Shown: piece by piece, positions 22,751 through 34,960 of the stretch | How positions within the stretch are numbered: the stretch's first letter is position 1 | How the letters are laid out: every line of letters starts with the position of its first letter | DNA from: Pegoplata infirma | Taxonomy: Eukaryota; Arthropoda; Insecta; Diptera; Anthomyiidae | Assembly (NCBI GenBank): GCA_963921195.1 | Contig: OY992539.1 | Coordinates: 133,513,182-133,577,181, forward strand | Reading direction: 5' to 3' | Length of the DNA: 64,000 nt | Notes under the pieces: model-generated | Databases searched by the model: none | The model's input: only the letters and a program-made list of their open reading frames with translations | What the model was told of the DNA's origin: nothing | Position numbers and translations under genes: made by a program

Positions 22751-25700
22751 TCTATATATATAAAAGAGTAACGTGACTGACTGACTGACTGACTTATTGA
22801 CTCATTCATCATCGCCCAGCCCAAACCGCTGAAGCTAGAGACTTGAAATTTGGACTGTAGGTTCACCTCCCGGAATATAGATCCACTAAGGCTGGATTTT
22901 TGCCAGTGTTGATTCTAAGGGGGTAAAAAGCGTAAAAAACTGTACTTTTAGTACTTTTTATATCTCCTGAAATAATGATCACAGAGACTTGAAATTTGGA
23001 CTGTATGTTCACCTCCCGGAACATAGATACACTAAGTCCGGATTTTTGCCAGTGTTGATTCTAAGGGGGTAAAAAGGGTAAAAAACTGTACTTTTGGTAC
23101 TTTTTATATCTCATGAAATAATGGTCATAGAGACTTGAAATTTGGACTGTATGTTCACCTCCCGGAATGTAGATCCTGTAAGGCTGGACTTTTGCCAATG
23201 TTGATTCTAAGGGGGTAAAAGGGGTAAAAAACTGTACTTTTGGAACCTTTTACATTTTCTTAAATAATTGTCACAGAGACTTCAAATTTGGACTGTATGT
23301 TCACCTCCCGGAATATAGATTCACTATGGCTGGATTTTCGCCAATGATGATTCTAAGGGGGTAAAAAGGGTAAAAAACTGTACTTTTGGTACCTTTTTCA
23401 TTTCCTTAAATAATGGTATCAGAAACTTGAAATTTGCAATGTAGGTTTATCTACCGGAAAAAAAAATCACTAAGGCTGGGTTTTTACCAATGTTGATTCT
23501 ACGGGGATAAAATGGGTAAAAAAGTGTTCTTTTGGTACTTTTTATATCTCCTGAAATAATAGTCATAGAGACTTGAAAATTGGACTGAATGTTCACCTCT
23601 CGGAATAAAGATTTAGGCTGGATTTTTGCCAATGACAATTCTAAGGGGGTAAAAAGGGTAAAAAACTGTACTTTCACATTTACTTAAATAATGGTACTAG
23701 AAACTTGAAATTTGTAATGTAGGTTCACCTTCCGGAAAAAAAATTCAATAAGGCTAGGTTTTTGCCAATGTTGATTCTACGGGGGTAAAAAGGTTAAAAA
23801 AAGTACCTTTTATAAAAAGTACCTTTTATAAAAAGTACCTTTTATAAAAAGTACCTTTTATAAAAAGTACCTTTTATAAAAAGTACCTTTTATAAAAAGT
23901 ACCTTTTATAAAAAGTACCTTTTATAAAAAGTACCTTTTATAAAAAGTACCTTTTATAAAAAGTACCTTTTATAAAAAGTACCTTTTATAAAAAGTACCT
24001 TTTATAAAAAGTACCTTTTATAAAAAGTACCTTTTATAAAAAGTACCTTTTATAAAAAGTACCTTTTATAAAAAGTACCTTTTATAAAAAGTACCTTTTA
24101 TAAAAAGTACCTTTTATAAAAAGTACCTTTTATAAAAAGTACCTTTTATAAAAAGTACCTTTTATAAAAAGTACCTTTTATAAAAAGTACCTTTTATAAA
24201 AAGTACCTTTTATAAAAAGTACCTTTTGTAAAAAGCACCTTTTATAAAAAGTACCTTTTATAAAAAGTACCTTTTATAAAAAGTACCTTTTATAAAAAGT
24301 ACCTTTTATAAAAAGTACCTTTAATAAAAAGTACCTTTTATAAGAAGTACCTTTTATAAAAAGTACCTTTTATAAAAAGTATCTTTTATAAAAAGTACCT
24401 TTTATAAAAAGTACCTTTTATAAAAAGTACCTTTTATAAAAATTACCTTTTATAAAAAGTACCTTTTATAAAAAGTACCTTTTATAAAAAGTACCTTTTA
24501 TAGAAAGTACCTTTTATAGAAAGTACCTTTTATAAAAAGTATCTTTTATAAAAAGTACCTTTTATAAAAAGTACCTTTTATAAAAATTACCTTTTATAGA
24601 AAGTACCTTTTATAAAAAGTACCTTTTATAAAAAGTACCTTTTATAAAAAGTACCTTTTATAAAAAGTACCTTTTATAAAAAGTACCTTTTATAAAAAGT
24701 ACCTTTTATAAAAAGTACCTTTTATAAAAAGGAATGTAGGATTTTTAGGTGAAGAAAAAACCTTCTGAAAGAGGCACTTTTTGGAAATTTCGTTTCTAAC
24801 GGGGGTAAGAAAGTGTACTTTTGGTACTTTTTTTTGTTCCTGTAATAATGACCGTTGAAGCTTGAATTTTGGAATGTAGGGGACTTTGGTGAAAAAACAT
24901 TCTGCTAAAGTATTTTCAAAAAATTATGTTTCTAGAGCTGTAAAAAAGTGTTTTTTGATACTTTTTATATTTCATGAAGTAATTATCCTAGGCACTGAAA
25001 TTTTGAATGATTTAAAAAGTTATTTTTGGAAATTTTGTTTCTAAGGGTCGCGACCGATCGTAAAGGGGATAAAAAGTGCAAATTTGGTTATTCTTATATT
25101 TCTTGAAATAATGGTTCAGAAACTGGATGTTTTAAATAAAGGATCACCTAGCACAAAAAAACAGTTTTTGGAAAATATAATTTTACGGGGAAAAGGGGGA
25201 AAATGATTATTTTGAGACATGTACTTAGGAACTAAAAGCCGCAGAAATAACACCCAAGACAAGGACATATTTTAAAAATTTAGGGTAAAAAGGGGTAACT
25301 GGTAACAGTGGTGTAAAATAGTACTTTTCATATCTACAATATAAAGGCAATAGAACTTTTTATGTTTTTAACGCATATTATACGGAGAGGAATGAAACTT
25401 ACATGGAACGAAAGGAGATGGACTTGGAAGTGAAATTGAATAGAACGGGGAACGAAGTGGAATAGAGCTGGGAACAATATGGAATGAAACTTTTTACTAA
25501 ATTTTACGTATTTAACTTTTTTGACTCCATATTTGTTCTCTCTATATGTTTTTCAACTCAAACTTTATTTTGTCCATTTTTTTTTTACTGAAATATTTAT
25601 TCACTCAAAATCTTAAAACCCGATATAAGGGCTCGAAAATTGTCAATATATTTTTTCACCGAAACGAGCATGATGACGTACCAGCGAAGTTATTCAAATT

Positions 25701-25875
25701 TTATTGTTTAAATTATTCATTAAAATATTATTTTATGAAAGACTTAAACGTCCACAAGTAAATAAAACAAAAACTATGCAGAGGATTTTTTTTTTAAATA
25801 GATAGAGTAACCCTGATCCTTATATTATCCGGTAATCAATACAACCGGTAACGAAGTACCGGGATGGTAAGCTAG
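22751..25875 (+). mobile_element. Helitron-type element, copy 2 of 3 (head-to-tail)
   Basis: Begins TCTATATATATAAAAG directly after the CTAG of copy 1. It ends with the same hairpin (25845-25862) and CTAG. The internal order is the same as in copy 1. An AT-rich ORF is shared with copy 1 (22420-22638 and 25546-25761), but this reflects recent duplication and has no recognisable product. Confidence 0.85.
23801..24731. repeat. 16-bp minisatellite in Helitron copy 2
   Basis: About 58 units of ACCTTTTATAAAAAGT. The array length differs from copies 1 and 3, while the flanks ('AAGGAATGTAGGATTTTT' on the right) are conserved with copy 1. The array therefore changed size after the copies separated, or the template varied. 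Confidence 0.97.
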
Positions 25876-28229
25876 TATATATATATATAAAAGAGTAATG
25901 TGACTGATTGACTGATTTATTGACTGATTCATCATCGCCCAGCCCAAACCGCTGAAGCTAGAGACTTGAAATTTGGACTGAGGGTTCACCTCCCGGAATA
26001 TAGATCCACTAAGGCTGGATTTTTGTCAGTGTTGATTCTAAGGGGGTAAAAAGGGTAAAAAACTGTACTTTTGGTACTTTTTATATCTCCTGAAATAATG
26101 GTCGTAGAGACTTGAAATTTGGACTGTATGTTCACCTCCCGGAGTATAGATCCACTAAGGCTGGATTTTTGTCAGTGTTGATTCTAAGGGGGTAAAAAGG
26201 GTAAAAAACTGTACTTTTGGTACTTTTTATATCTACTGAAATAATGATCATAGAGACTTGAAATTTGGACTGTATGTTCACCTCCCGGAACACAGATACA
26301 CTAAGGCCGGATTTTTTCCAGTGTTGATTCCAAGGGGGTAAAAAGGGTAAAAAACTGTACTTTTGGTACTTTTTATATCTCCTGAAATAATGGTCATAGA
26401 GACTTGAAATTTGGTTTGTATGTTCACATCCTAGAATATATATCCAGTAAGGCTCGGTTTTTGCCAATGTTGATTCTAAGGGGGTAAAAAGGGTAAAAAA
26501 ATGTACTTTTGGTACCTTTTATATTTCCTTAAGTAATAGTACTAGAAACTTGAAATTGGCAATGTATGTTCACCTCCCGGAAAAAAGATTCACAAAGTCT
26601 GGGTTTTCGCCAATGTTGATTCTACGGGGGTAAAATGGGTTTATATACTGAAATAATGGTCATTCAAACTTAAAATTTGAAATGTAGGATCCTTTAGCGA
26701 AATAAAACATTCTGGAGCAAGTACTTTCTGAAAATTCTGTACCGTTTATAAAAAGTACCTTATATAAAAAGTACCTTTTATAAAAAGTACCTTTTATAAA
26801 AAGTACCTTTTATAAAAAGTACCTTTTATAAAAAGTACCGTTTATAAAAAGTACCTTTTATACAAAAGTACCTTTTATCAAAAGTACCTTTTATAAAAAG
26901 TACCTTTTATAAAAAGTACCTTTTATAAAAGGTACCTTTTATAAAAAGTACCTTTTATAAAAAGTACCTTTTATAAAAAGTACCTTTTATAAAAAGTACC
27001 TTTTATAAAAAGTACCTTTTATAAAAAGTACCTTTTATAAAAAGTACCTTTCATAAAAAGTACCTTTTATAAAAAGTACCTTTTATAAAAAGTACCTTTT
27101 ATAAAAGTACCTTTTATAAAAAGTACCTTTTATAAAAAGTACCTTTTATAAAAAGTACCTTTAATAAAAAGTACCTTTTATAAAAAGTACCTTTTGAAAA
27201 AGTACCTTTTATAAAAAGTACCTTTTATGAAAAGTACCTTTTATAAAAATTACCTTTTATAAAAAGTACCTTTTATAAAAAGTACCTTTTATAAAAAGTA
27301 CCTATTATAAAAAGTACCTTTTATAAAAAGTACCTTTTATAAAAAGTATCTTTTATAAAAAGTACCTTTTATAAAAAGTACCTTTTATAAAAAGTACCTT
27401 TTATAAAAAGTACCTTTTATAAAAAGTGCCTTTTATAAAAAGTACCTTTTATAAAAAGTACCTTTAATAAAAAGTACCTTTTATAAAAAGTACCTTTTAT
27501 AAAAAGTACCTTTTATAAAAAGTACCTTTTATAAAAAGTACCTTTTATAAAAAGTACCTTTTATAAAAAGTGCCTTTTATAAAAAGTACCTTTTATAAAA
27601 AGTACCTTTTATAAAAAGTACCTCTTTGTACATTAAATATTTGCTAAAATAATGATCCTAGAAAATTGAAATATGGAAAAGAGGATCCTTCTGGGAAGAA
27701 AGAAAAAAAATATTCTGGAAGAGGTTCTTTTTGGAAATTCCGTTTATAACGGGGGTAATAAAGTGTACTTTTTGCACTTTTTTTGTTCTTATAATAATAA
27801 AAAAGTGTAAATTTTGATTATTCTTATATTTCTTGAAGTATTAGTTCGGAAACTTGAAATGGAATAGAGCTGGGAACAATATGGAATGATACTTTTTACT
27901 CAAATTTTTCGTATTTTACTTTTTTAACTCCATATTTTTTCTCTCTATATGTTTTTTCATCCAAACTCATTTTTATTCCAATTTCTTTATTCACTGAAAT
28001 ATTTATTCACTCCAAATCCAAAATCCCGACATTAGGGCTCGAAAATTATTCAAATTTTATTGTTTAAATTTTTCATTGAAATATTATTTTATGAAAGACT
28101 TAAACGTGCACAAGTAAATAAAACGAAGACTACGTAGGGGATTTTCTTGAAATCAGAAGAGCAATTCTGATCCTTCTATTATCCGATATTCAATGCAACC
28201 GGTAACGAAGTACCGGGATGGTAAGCTAG
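25876..28229 (+). mobile_element. Helitron-type element, copy 3 of 3 (head-to-tail)
   Basis: Begins TATATATATATATAAAAG immediately after the CTAG of copy 2; the 5' TC is changed to TA. It ends with hairpin (28199-28216), GATGGTAAG and CTAG, followed by host T. It has fewer 146-bp units and a shortened tail (about 600 bp instead of 1.1 kb). The host A before 19394 and T after 28229 fit a single AT insertion site for the whole array. Confidence 0.82.
26741..27626. repeat. 16-bp minisatellite in Helitron copy 3
   Basis: About 55 units of ACCTTTTATAAAAAGT with variants (GTGCC, AATTACC, AAAGGTACC). The left boundary differs from copies 1 and 2, showing a rearrangement in this copy. Confidence 0.97.
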
Positions 28230-28377
28230 TCCAATCATATAAAATAATATATGATTACATATAAGTTAACAGATTTTCTTAATTTTTATATGGAGTTATA
28301 TGTAATTTCGTATTATTTGATGATAATTCAGATATAAATAAATATGGTTGATGTAATTATATAAAATTATATAAGAC

Positions 28378-29187
28378 TAGGCTGCCCATTCGTACTGATT
28401 TGATCAGTACATGTACTGATTTTTGACCACGTGTACTGATCAAAAAACGTACTGATTTGTACTGATTTTTTAAAATATGTACTGATTGTACTGATTTTTG
28501 AAAACTTCAACACAAAAAATAATTTTATTCGAAAATTCTGTACAAAAACTTGAATTTCCATAATATAAGTCGTCAGAGTTGGTTTTTATAACTTAAGTCT
28601 GAAAATGAGAAAATTTATAAAAACGCAAAACTGAATCTGAGCATGAGGTTATTTAGGTTTTCTATAATGAAAAGTTCAATGGGCCGATGGATTTTTTATA
28701 TTTTTAGAAAGATGATGTAAATTGCACTAATCCAAATGATTCTTAGATGAGGTAATTTCATCAGAGCTTATTCGAAAAAGCTCTCCGAAAATCAGGGCCT
28801 TTAAAAAACACCTGCTTATTGGCTGTGAAGTTTTCTTACAGGAAAAGTTGTCAAAACTTACGGAAAAATTCATCAAAATCTGAGGGATTTTCTTATTCTC
28901 AAAACCTGTGGAATACATTCAAATGAAGTCGTTTAAAATCAACTAAATTTTCTGCAAAATAACGACAACAGTTGTTTTTTAACAGCTGTTTTTTTGCAGT
29001 TGTTTTTTGCAGTTGTTTTTTTTTCAAATTACTTGGGGTCAAGTTAGTTTAACCGACATTTTTTGATTGTTGAAAAAACATCAGTGTTTTCTCATAGAAA
29101 AAAAAAATTAGAGAGTTTTTTCTAGAAAAAAAAAAACATAAAAACTCGGGCGTACTGATTTAAGCTCAGAAAAAAATGGTCACCCTG
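28378..29187. mobile_element. hAT-type element, TSD TATAAGAC
   Basis: Left end TAGGCTGCCCATT and right end (complement of CAGGGTGACCATT) are flanked by a perfect 8-bp duplication TATAAGAC (28370-28377 and 29188-29195). The left sub-terminal region is a cluster of GTACTGATT repeats, possible transposase-binding sites. ORFs here are short and unrecognised. Confidence 0.88.
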
Positions 29188-29364
29188 TATAAGACACAAG
29201 AATTTAAACTTCATTTTATATAAAAATATACATTACGTCACCTTTAATTATATAAAATTATATATTAAACTAAACTTAAATTTGTTCAAGAGCATTTAAT
29301 ATATAATTATATATTCCTTAAGTGATGTCATATGTAACCATATATGCTTTAAAAAAAATGTTTT

Positions 29365-29844
29365 CCCGCACTAGTAAAACAAGAAAAAAAGTTCATGACT
29401 AATTATATCCCAAATATGGCGGATATATCAAATTTATCTTTTTCAAAAAAAAACACAAATGCCATTTTAAAGGCCGTCAAAAATACTTTAAAAGTCGTTT
29501 TTTAAATTATAATTTTTGTTTCATAAAAATGTTAATTAAAATTCACCAAAATATGTTCTTTTCAAAAACATCAAAACTTTCCAACCCTGTAACTCTGCCA
29601 ATATTTCATCAAAAAATTTTATATTTGCAAATTTAGAATACCTATTATTAACCTACTATTTTACCAAAATTATATCTAAATCGGACAACATTTGTTTTTT
29701 GGTGTGGACCTTTGACGCGTTTTGCCCCATATAAGGTTATCCCGATAGATCATAAAATATACCCGTAGATAATTATTAAAGTAATTTTATCCGCCATATT
29801 TGGGATATAATTAGTCATGAACTTTTTTTCTTTTTTTACTAGGG
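29365..29844. mobile_element. Foldback element with CCC..TAGTAAAA ends
   Basis: Left CCCGCACTAGTAAAACAAG and right (complement of CCCTAGTAAAAAAAG) are followed by a near-perfect inverted segment 'GTTCATGACTAATTATATCC'. TT lies on both sides. It is nested in the CCCGAG-ended element and has related ends. Confidence 0.7.
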
Positions 29845-29945
29845 TTTTTACAGTTTGAAATTATTCTAAGATTTTTTACAGTTTGAAATTTTTTTAACTT
29901 TTTTTTACAGTTTAAAAATTTTACAAGCATTTTTACAGTTTGATA
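29845..29945. repeat. Short tandem 'TTTTTACAGTTTGAAA' repeats
   Basis: Four to five degenerate copies of 'TTTTTACAGTTTGAAATT' with variable spacers. No coding content. Confidence 0.7.
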
Positions 29946-30304
29946 AACTACATCTTCTGGTTCGAAGAGTACACAAACTTTATTTGGTGTATGTATCGTT
30001 GACCTGTGATGTATGTTATTTTAACCGAAAAAAGATTCACCATAACCCGATAAAATTTTATACAATTAGATATAATTGGATCCTTTTGTATCCAATCATA
30101 TATAATTTGATGCCATTGGATAGAGACAAATTTCGGACAAAATTGTATCAAACTATATACAAATGAATAAAATCAGATATTAATAAATCCAATTTAATGC
30201 AATTCTCTCACCATTTTTGGGATAAAATTATATCTAATTGTATTCAAGGACAGATCAAAAGTTATATAATTTTATGTGACGCCATATTAAAATTTTTACT
30301 CGGG

Positions 30305-30963
30305 GTGTTACTTTTTTTATGCAATCAAAAGGATATTTTTAAACATATTTTTGAATATGTTTTTTATCAGATTATGTTGTTATTTTACAGAAATAGTTTG
30401 CTATCATCCTTTTTCAAAAAAACGTTCTTAAGTTTTTTTTTTTCAAAGTGTTAGTCTTTTTTTGTTTTTTATACAATTAAAACGATTGAAACTAATAATT
30501 GACAAAACTAACAAAAATTAGTTGATTATATTGCTAATTTTATAGAACAATTTTTTTTAAGTTTATTTAAGTTTTTAATATTATTTAAGTTTTCATGAAA
30601 ACAATTGCTGTGTTTTTCAATAAGTATATTTTTTTGGATTAATCTTATATAGTTTAAAATAAATACTTTTACATGCCAAAACAAATTTGGAGTAGTTTTT
30701 CCGTAATCTACGATAAATTAGCAATTATAATCCGAAAAAATAATAAAAAATTTTTGAAAATGAAAAAAGTTATAAATAAATCAAAACTAATCAAACTTAA
30801 TTTTAGAATTTAATAATTTTTAATAGATTTCCTTGCTGATTTCACCTAGATAGTTTTCAGCAAAGCGTGTCTGCTAAAATCAGCAAATTTCTCATATGGC
30901 TGAAAATGGGTGTATTTTTAGCAGATTTTTCTGCTGATTGGACAGAGATTTTATTTTGAGTGT
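30305..30963. other. Non-coding stretch ending in a TA-element terminus
   Basis: AT-rich. The last 120 bp contain 'CAGCAAATTT' / 'TTTTTCTGCTGATT' inverted motifs and end TTTTGAGTG|TA, like the right end of a CACTC/GAGTG MITE. I did not find its left end. Confidence 0.4.
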
Positions 30964-31352
30964 ATAAATAAATTCTGCTTTATTTTATTGTTTGAAAGAA
31001 TTTCAATTAAAAAAGTTTTTATTTTATTTAAATTATGTGCTTTTTTTTGTATTTCATTTTGTTCATACTTACACCAGTATTTTACTAATCTTGTAGCAGG
31101 AATTCTATGTAAAAATGCTTTTAGCATTGAAGTTTAAATGTCATTCAAATAGAAATAAATTATCAATAAAAGATGACAGCCAAAGATGCAAAAGAAATGA
31201 TGAAATGAAAATTTTCAACACTTCATTGACCACAAATTGACTTCAAGTTCTTCCTTTGGCGAATGGGATATTTCGTTGTTATGGGGCCCAAAAAAACAAA
31301 AAAAAAAAATACATCGTCCGACAAAAAAAAAATGTAAACACGAACTGGATAA
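30964..31352. repeat. Long direct repeat, copy 1 (partner 42070-42455)
   Basis: About 385 bp almost identical to 42070-42455 ('GTAGCAGGAATTCTATG', 'GATGACAGCCAAAGATGC', 'TTTGGCGAATGGGATATTTC'). Both copies end at 'CGAACTGGATAA', after which the sequences differ. The ends are not TG..CA, so I do not call it an LTR. Confidence 0.85.
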
Positions 31353-31369
31353 CACAGCTCAATAAGAAA

Positions 31370-32000
31370 ATGCGTATTGGATTCTGGTTAGTGATTTGGA
31401 TAGTGTCTCTTACGTTGATTCCAAATCCGGAGCCCAAATTTGTGTATCACTTCAGGATTTTGAGTAATTCGCGGTTAAAGTGCCGAAAAAGGGAATTTTT
31501 TACCCTTTTTAAAAGCTTATAAAATAAGATCCTGACCTGCAAATGAGTTGGTATCAAGCTCATTCGAAAGCCTGTAATTTTCTCTTAAAGAAAAGATAAA
31601 ATGTTCTAAAAATTTAATTTTTTAAAATGCTAAAAAAATCATTAGCAAAAAACCTTCCATTTTTTCAATATTTAGTTTATTTACACAGTGTTTTTTTAAC
31701 AATTTTCCATATAAATTCATACGTAAATTTTAGATTTAAAGCACTTGTGGCTAACGATTTTTTTCCCATTTTAGGAAATTAAATTCCAAGATGATTTGAT
31801 CTTGTCTGAAAGAGAAACTAATACACTTTCAAATGAGCTTGGTACTAAGTCATTTGCCTGTCAGGATCTTATTTTATAGGCGTTTAAAAATGGTCAAAAT
31901 TGGAATTTTTTGACACTTTAACCGCGATTTTCTCAAAATTATGACGTGATAGAAAAATTTGAGTGACCATTTTGGAATCGGGGCACCAAACCCTATCAAC
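31370..32000. repeat. Inverted-repeat element into which the LINE is joined
   Basis: 'TTCGCGGTTAAAGTGCC' (31471) is mirrored by 'GGCACTTTAACCGCG'-like sequence at 31915-31930. 'AAAATAAGATCCTGACC' (31522) is mirrored at 31860-31880. The loop is about 31600-31800. The right arm runs into the LINE near 32015. Confidence 0.65.
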
Positions 32001-32018
32001 TTTTTTTGGTTTCATCCA

Positions 32019-32859
32019 AAACGCAGCGACAAACCTCAGAATCTTGCTGCGCCTGACGACAGGAGCAGTTGACTTGGTTTTTATCCAAGAGCCCTGGGTG
32101 CGGGGTGGCAGGGTTTGCGGATTGAAGACCCCTGGGTTTAAGTTGGTGGTTGCCAAAGGTGAGGGCTCACCAAGAGCCTGCATCTTGGCAAAAAATGGCT
32201 TAAATATATTCTTTTTATCAACTTTTAGTGATATGGATGTTACAGCGGCTAGCTAAGAGCTTCATGGGAAGTCTATTTGGCTCGCCTCTGCGTATTTTCC
32301 TAATCCGGGGTCAATACCCCCGGAGAAGGTTGTCGGTCTAATTCTGGAGTCTGAATCTAGGGGACACCAGTTACTAGTGTGCTGTGATGCTAATGCACAT
32401 CATTCGATATGGGGAAGTACAGACACAAATGATAGAGGCGAATCACTTTTGGAGTTTTTGTTAAGCACTTACCTGTATATTTGTAACAAGGGTAGTGAAC
32501 CAACTTTCGTTACAAGTACGCGGCAAGAGGTTCTTGACGTAACACTTGTATCAGATACATTGTCTGATAGAATTGATGACTGGAGAGTTTTGGAAGAGCA
32601 TTCTTTCTCAGATCATCGCTACATTGAGTTTTTACTCAGGGAGCGTGCCCCGGTTGAGACAGTCTCTAGAAATCTGAGGAGAACAAACTGAGTGAAATAT
32701 AGGGAGACTTTTTCTTTGCTTTTGGATGAAGTACCCTTATCTGAACCACATAGTTTGGCGGAAATTGACTGTCTGGTTGACCATATAACAAATGTTTGTA
32801 ATAGGTGCCTGGATGCGTCTTGCCCTTCTGCAAAGCCTAGAGGGAAAAAAAGCCACCTT
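32019..32859 (+). pseudogene. LINE endonuclease domain (two stops)
   Basis: The frame reads VDLVFIQEPWVRGGRVCGL (the QEPW motif of this group), then SAYFPN. CCDANAHHSIWGSTDTNDRG follows, and SFSDHRYIEF gives the SDH catalytic motif. These mark an exonuclease/endonuclease/phosphatase-fold domain that nicks the target for reverse transcription. Translation is interrupted by TAA at 32254-32256 and TGA at 32689-32691; the latter replaces what is probably a Trp codon. The frame is then lost near 32860, just before WSNELQTSR. The N-terminal 20 or so residues are missing. Confidence 0.88.
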
Positions 32860-32861
32860 AG

Positions 32862-34775
32862 TGGTCAAATGAGTTGCAGACGAGCAGAGATTCCTGCAGA
32901 AAGCTCTTTAATAAGGCTAAATTTTCAAGAGCGGACGAGGACTGGTCTGCATACAGGCTGCAACTTAAGAGTTATAAAAAGATGATCAGAAATGCAAAAT
33001 GTGATTCTTGGAAAAACTTCTGTGGAAACATAGAAGACGTTTCTGAGGCATCCAGGCTGCGCAAGGTTCTGGCTTCTTCTCCTTGCACCCTGGGATACCT
33101 GAAAGATCCTAATGGGGTGTGGTCTTCCTCCAGTGGAGAGTCGCTGGATCTCCTTTTAAACACGCATTTTCTGGGCAATTCCATGACGCCGTTTCAAGCT
33201 TTGGAACGCTCTGACGCCCAAGCATCTGAAATTGCTTCGGAAATAATAAATATGCCAACATTAATCTGGGCGATAAAAAGCTTCAGGCCCTATAAATCCC
33301 CGGGACCTGATGGTATAATCCCGGCTGAGTTGCAGCAAGTGTCGGACTATATAGCCCCGTTGCTGTATAATCTATACACATCATGCATCAACTGGTCGTA
33401 TATTCCTTTAAAATGGAGGGATACCAGAGTCGTATTTATCCCGAAGGCTGGGAAAAGTTCCCACACAGCTCCGAAGGATTTCAGACCAATTAGTCTGTCT
33501 TCTTTTTTGTTAAAGACAATGGAACGAATGATAGACTCATATTTGCGTAGAGTGATTGACCCGAGGTTGCTTTCGACAAAGCAACATGCATACAGCAAGG
33601 GACGATCAACGGAAACAGCTCTTCATGAACTCGTTGGTACCATCGAGAGATCGCTTTCGGTAAAGGAGTACACTATGGTGGCCTTTCTTGATATTGAGGG
33701 GGCTTTTAATAATGTCATCCCAGAATCGATAATATTGGCATTGTCTGGTCTGGGAGTAAAGCGTGAAATCGTTTTAATGGTGGAAAGCCTACTTGCCAGT
33801 AGACGTATAACGTCTGAATTGGGAGCGTCCGTCATATCTCGATTTGTCAATAGGGGCACACCACAAGGAGGTGTTCTTTCGCCGCTTCTTTGGAACCTGG
33901 CACTGAATTCAATGCTACTATCTCTAGAAGCACGTGGTTGTCATGTTGTCGCATATGCTGACGATGTCGCGATAGCGGTAAAGGGGAAGCATCTGCCAAC
34001 ATTGCGGGACATTCTTCAGGGTTCTCTGCAAGATCTGTCTAAATGGGCAAGAGAGTGTGGTCTAGGAGTTAATCCTAGTAAAACAGAGCTTGTTTTATTT
34101 ACAAGGAAAAATAAGATTCCTGCTTTCGATCCTATTTCTCTGGACGGTACTGAAATCACCTTCTCAGATGGAGCCAAGTATCTTGGAGTATTTCTAGATA
34201 GGAAGCTGAATTTCAGGCGTAATATTGAGGAACGGGTGAGAAAAGCAACGATTGCTTTGTATTCCTGTAAAAGGGCCATTGGAAAACGGTGGGGTTTTAG
34301 CCCTCAAGTCGTTCATTGGATCTATACAGCAGTGGTGCGTCCGATTTTGCTGTATGGAATCATTGTCTGGTGGCCTGCTTTAGAAACAAAAGCGAACTGT
34401 GTCTTTATCACGAAGGTACAGAGAATGGCGTCAATGTGCATCACTGGTGCTCTTCGTACTACACCTACGGCTGCATTAGAAATCCTCCTTCACCTGATAC
34501 CCTTGGACATATTGGGTAGGCAGTCTGCAGCTGCGTCGGCAATTCGACTTAATAGCACGCTGCAATGGAGGAGCAGCGATTGTGGCCATAGCGCGATCTT
34601 GAAAAAGATAACAATACCACAAAATGTGGATTGTGCTCCCTCTTTGAGCCTCTTTGAGCGCCACTTTACCACTATGATACCATCCAGGGAGTCTTGGATG
34701 GGGGATACTCCGGGAAGTGGAGCTACCATAAATTTTTACACAGATGGATCGAGGCTGCACGAACAAGTGGGCTTG
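32862..34775 (+). pseudogene. LINE reverse transcriptase domain
   Basis: This is the longest open frame in the window (open to 34802). Conserved RT blocks in order are KSPGPDGIIPAELQ, FRPISLSSFLLKTMERMI, QHAYSKGRSTETALHELV, VAFLDIEGAFNNV (motif A), RGTPQGGVLSPLLWNL (motif B), VVAYADDVAIAV (motif C, the YADD catalytic pair) and GLGVNPSKTELVLF (motif D). No stop interrupts it. It begins after the frameshift at WSNELQTSR and ends where a second frameshift shortly after INFYTDGSR sends the frame to a false stop. It would copy its own RNA at a nicked target. Confidence 0.95.
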
Positions 34776-34960
34776 GGGTCTATTCGGAAGAGCTGGGATT
34801 GAGCCTGGCTCGTAGATTGCCAGATCATTGCAGTGTTTACCAGGCAGAGATGCTGGCAATAAAGGAAGTGGCTGACTGGTTGAGCTGCAATGTCTTGTCT
34901 ACAACCGCAGTCAACATCTATACTGACAGTCATGCCGCGGTCAAGTCCCTGGATTCAATG
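34722..34960 (+). pseudogene. LINE RNase H domain, first half
   Basis: INFYTDGSR (first catalytic Asp) is in the RT frame. After a frameshift near 34775 the next frame gives SGLGVYSEELGLSLARRLPD, SVYQAEMLAIKEVADWL (catalytic Glu) and NIYTDSHAAVKSLDSM (second Asp). It breaks at 34960 where a 733-bp element is inserted and resumes at 35696. Such RNase H domains are found in I, LOA and R1-related LINEs. Confidence 0.9.

Larger units (their letters stand above)
19346..30304. mobile_element. CCCGAG-ended element, expanded by nested insertions
   Basis: The left end CCCGAGTAAAAATAATTATA and the right end (complement, AAATTTTTACTCGGG) are flanked by GT. The right part (29950-30304) matches 52184-52510, an independent copy ending the same way, which supports the pairing. 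About 1 kb of original element remains at 19346-19393, 28230-28377, 29196-29364 and 29845-30304. The rest is three Helitron-type copies, a hAT and a smaller inverted-repeat element. Confidence 0.6.

Noticed and set aside
22420..25761. Conserved 70-residue ORF in Helitron copies 1 and 2.
   Set aside because: The conservation is explained by recent duplication of the whole copy. The frame is AT-biased, is shortened away in copy 3 and resembles no known protein.
20451..27626. CRISPR-like array, because of many short direct repeats.
   Set aside because: The units are contiguous with no unique spacers, and the context is eukaryotic Helitron DNA. It is a minisatellite.
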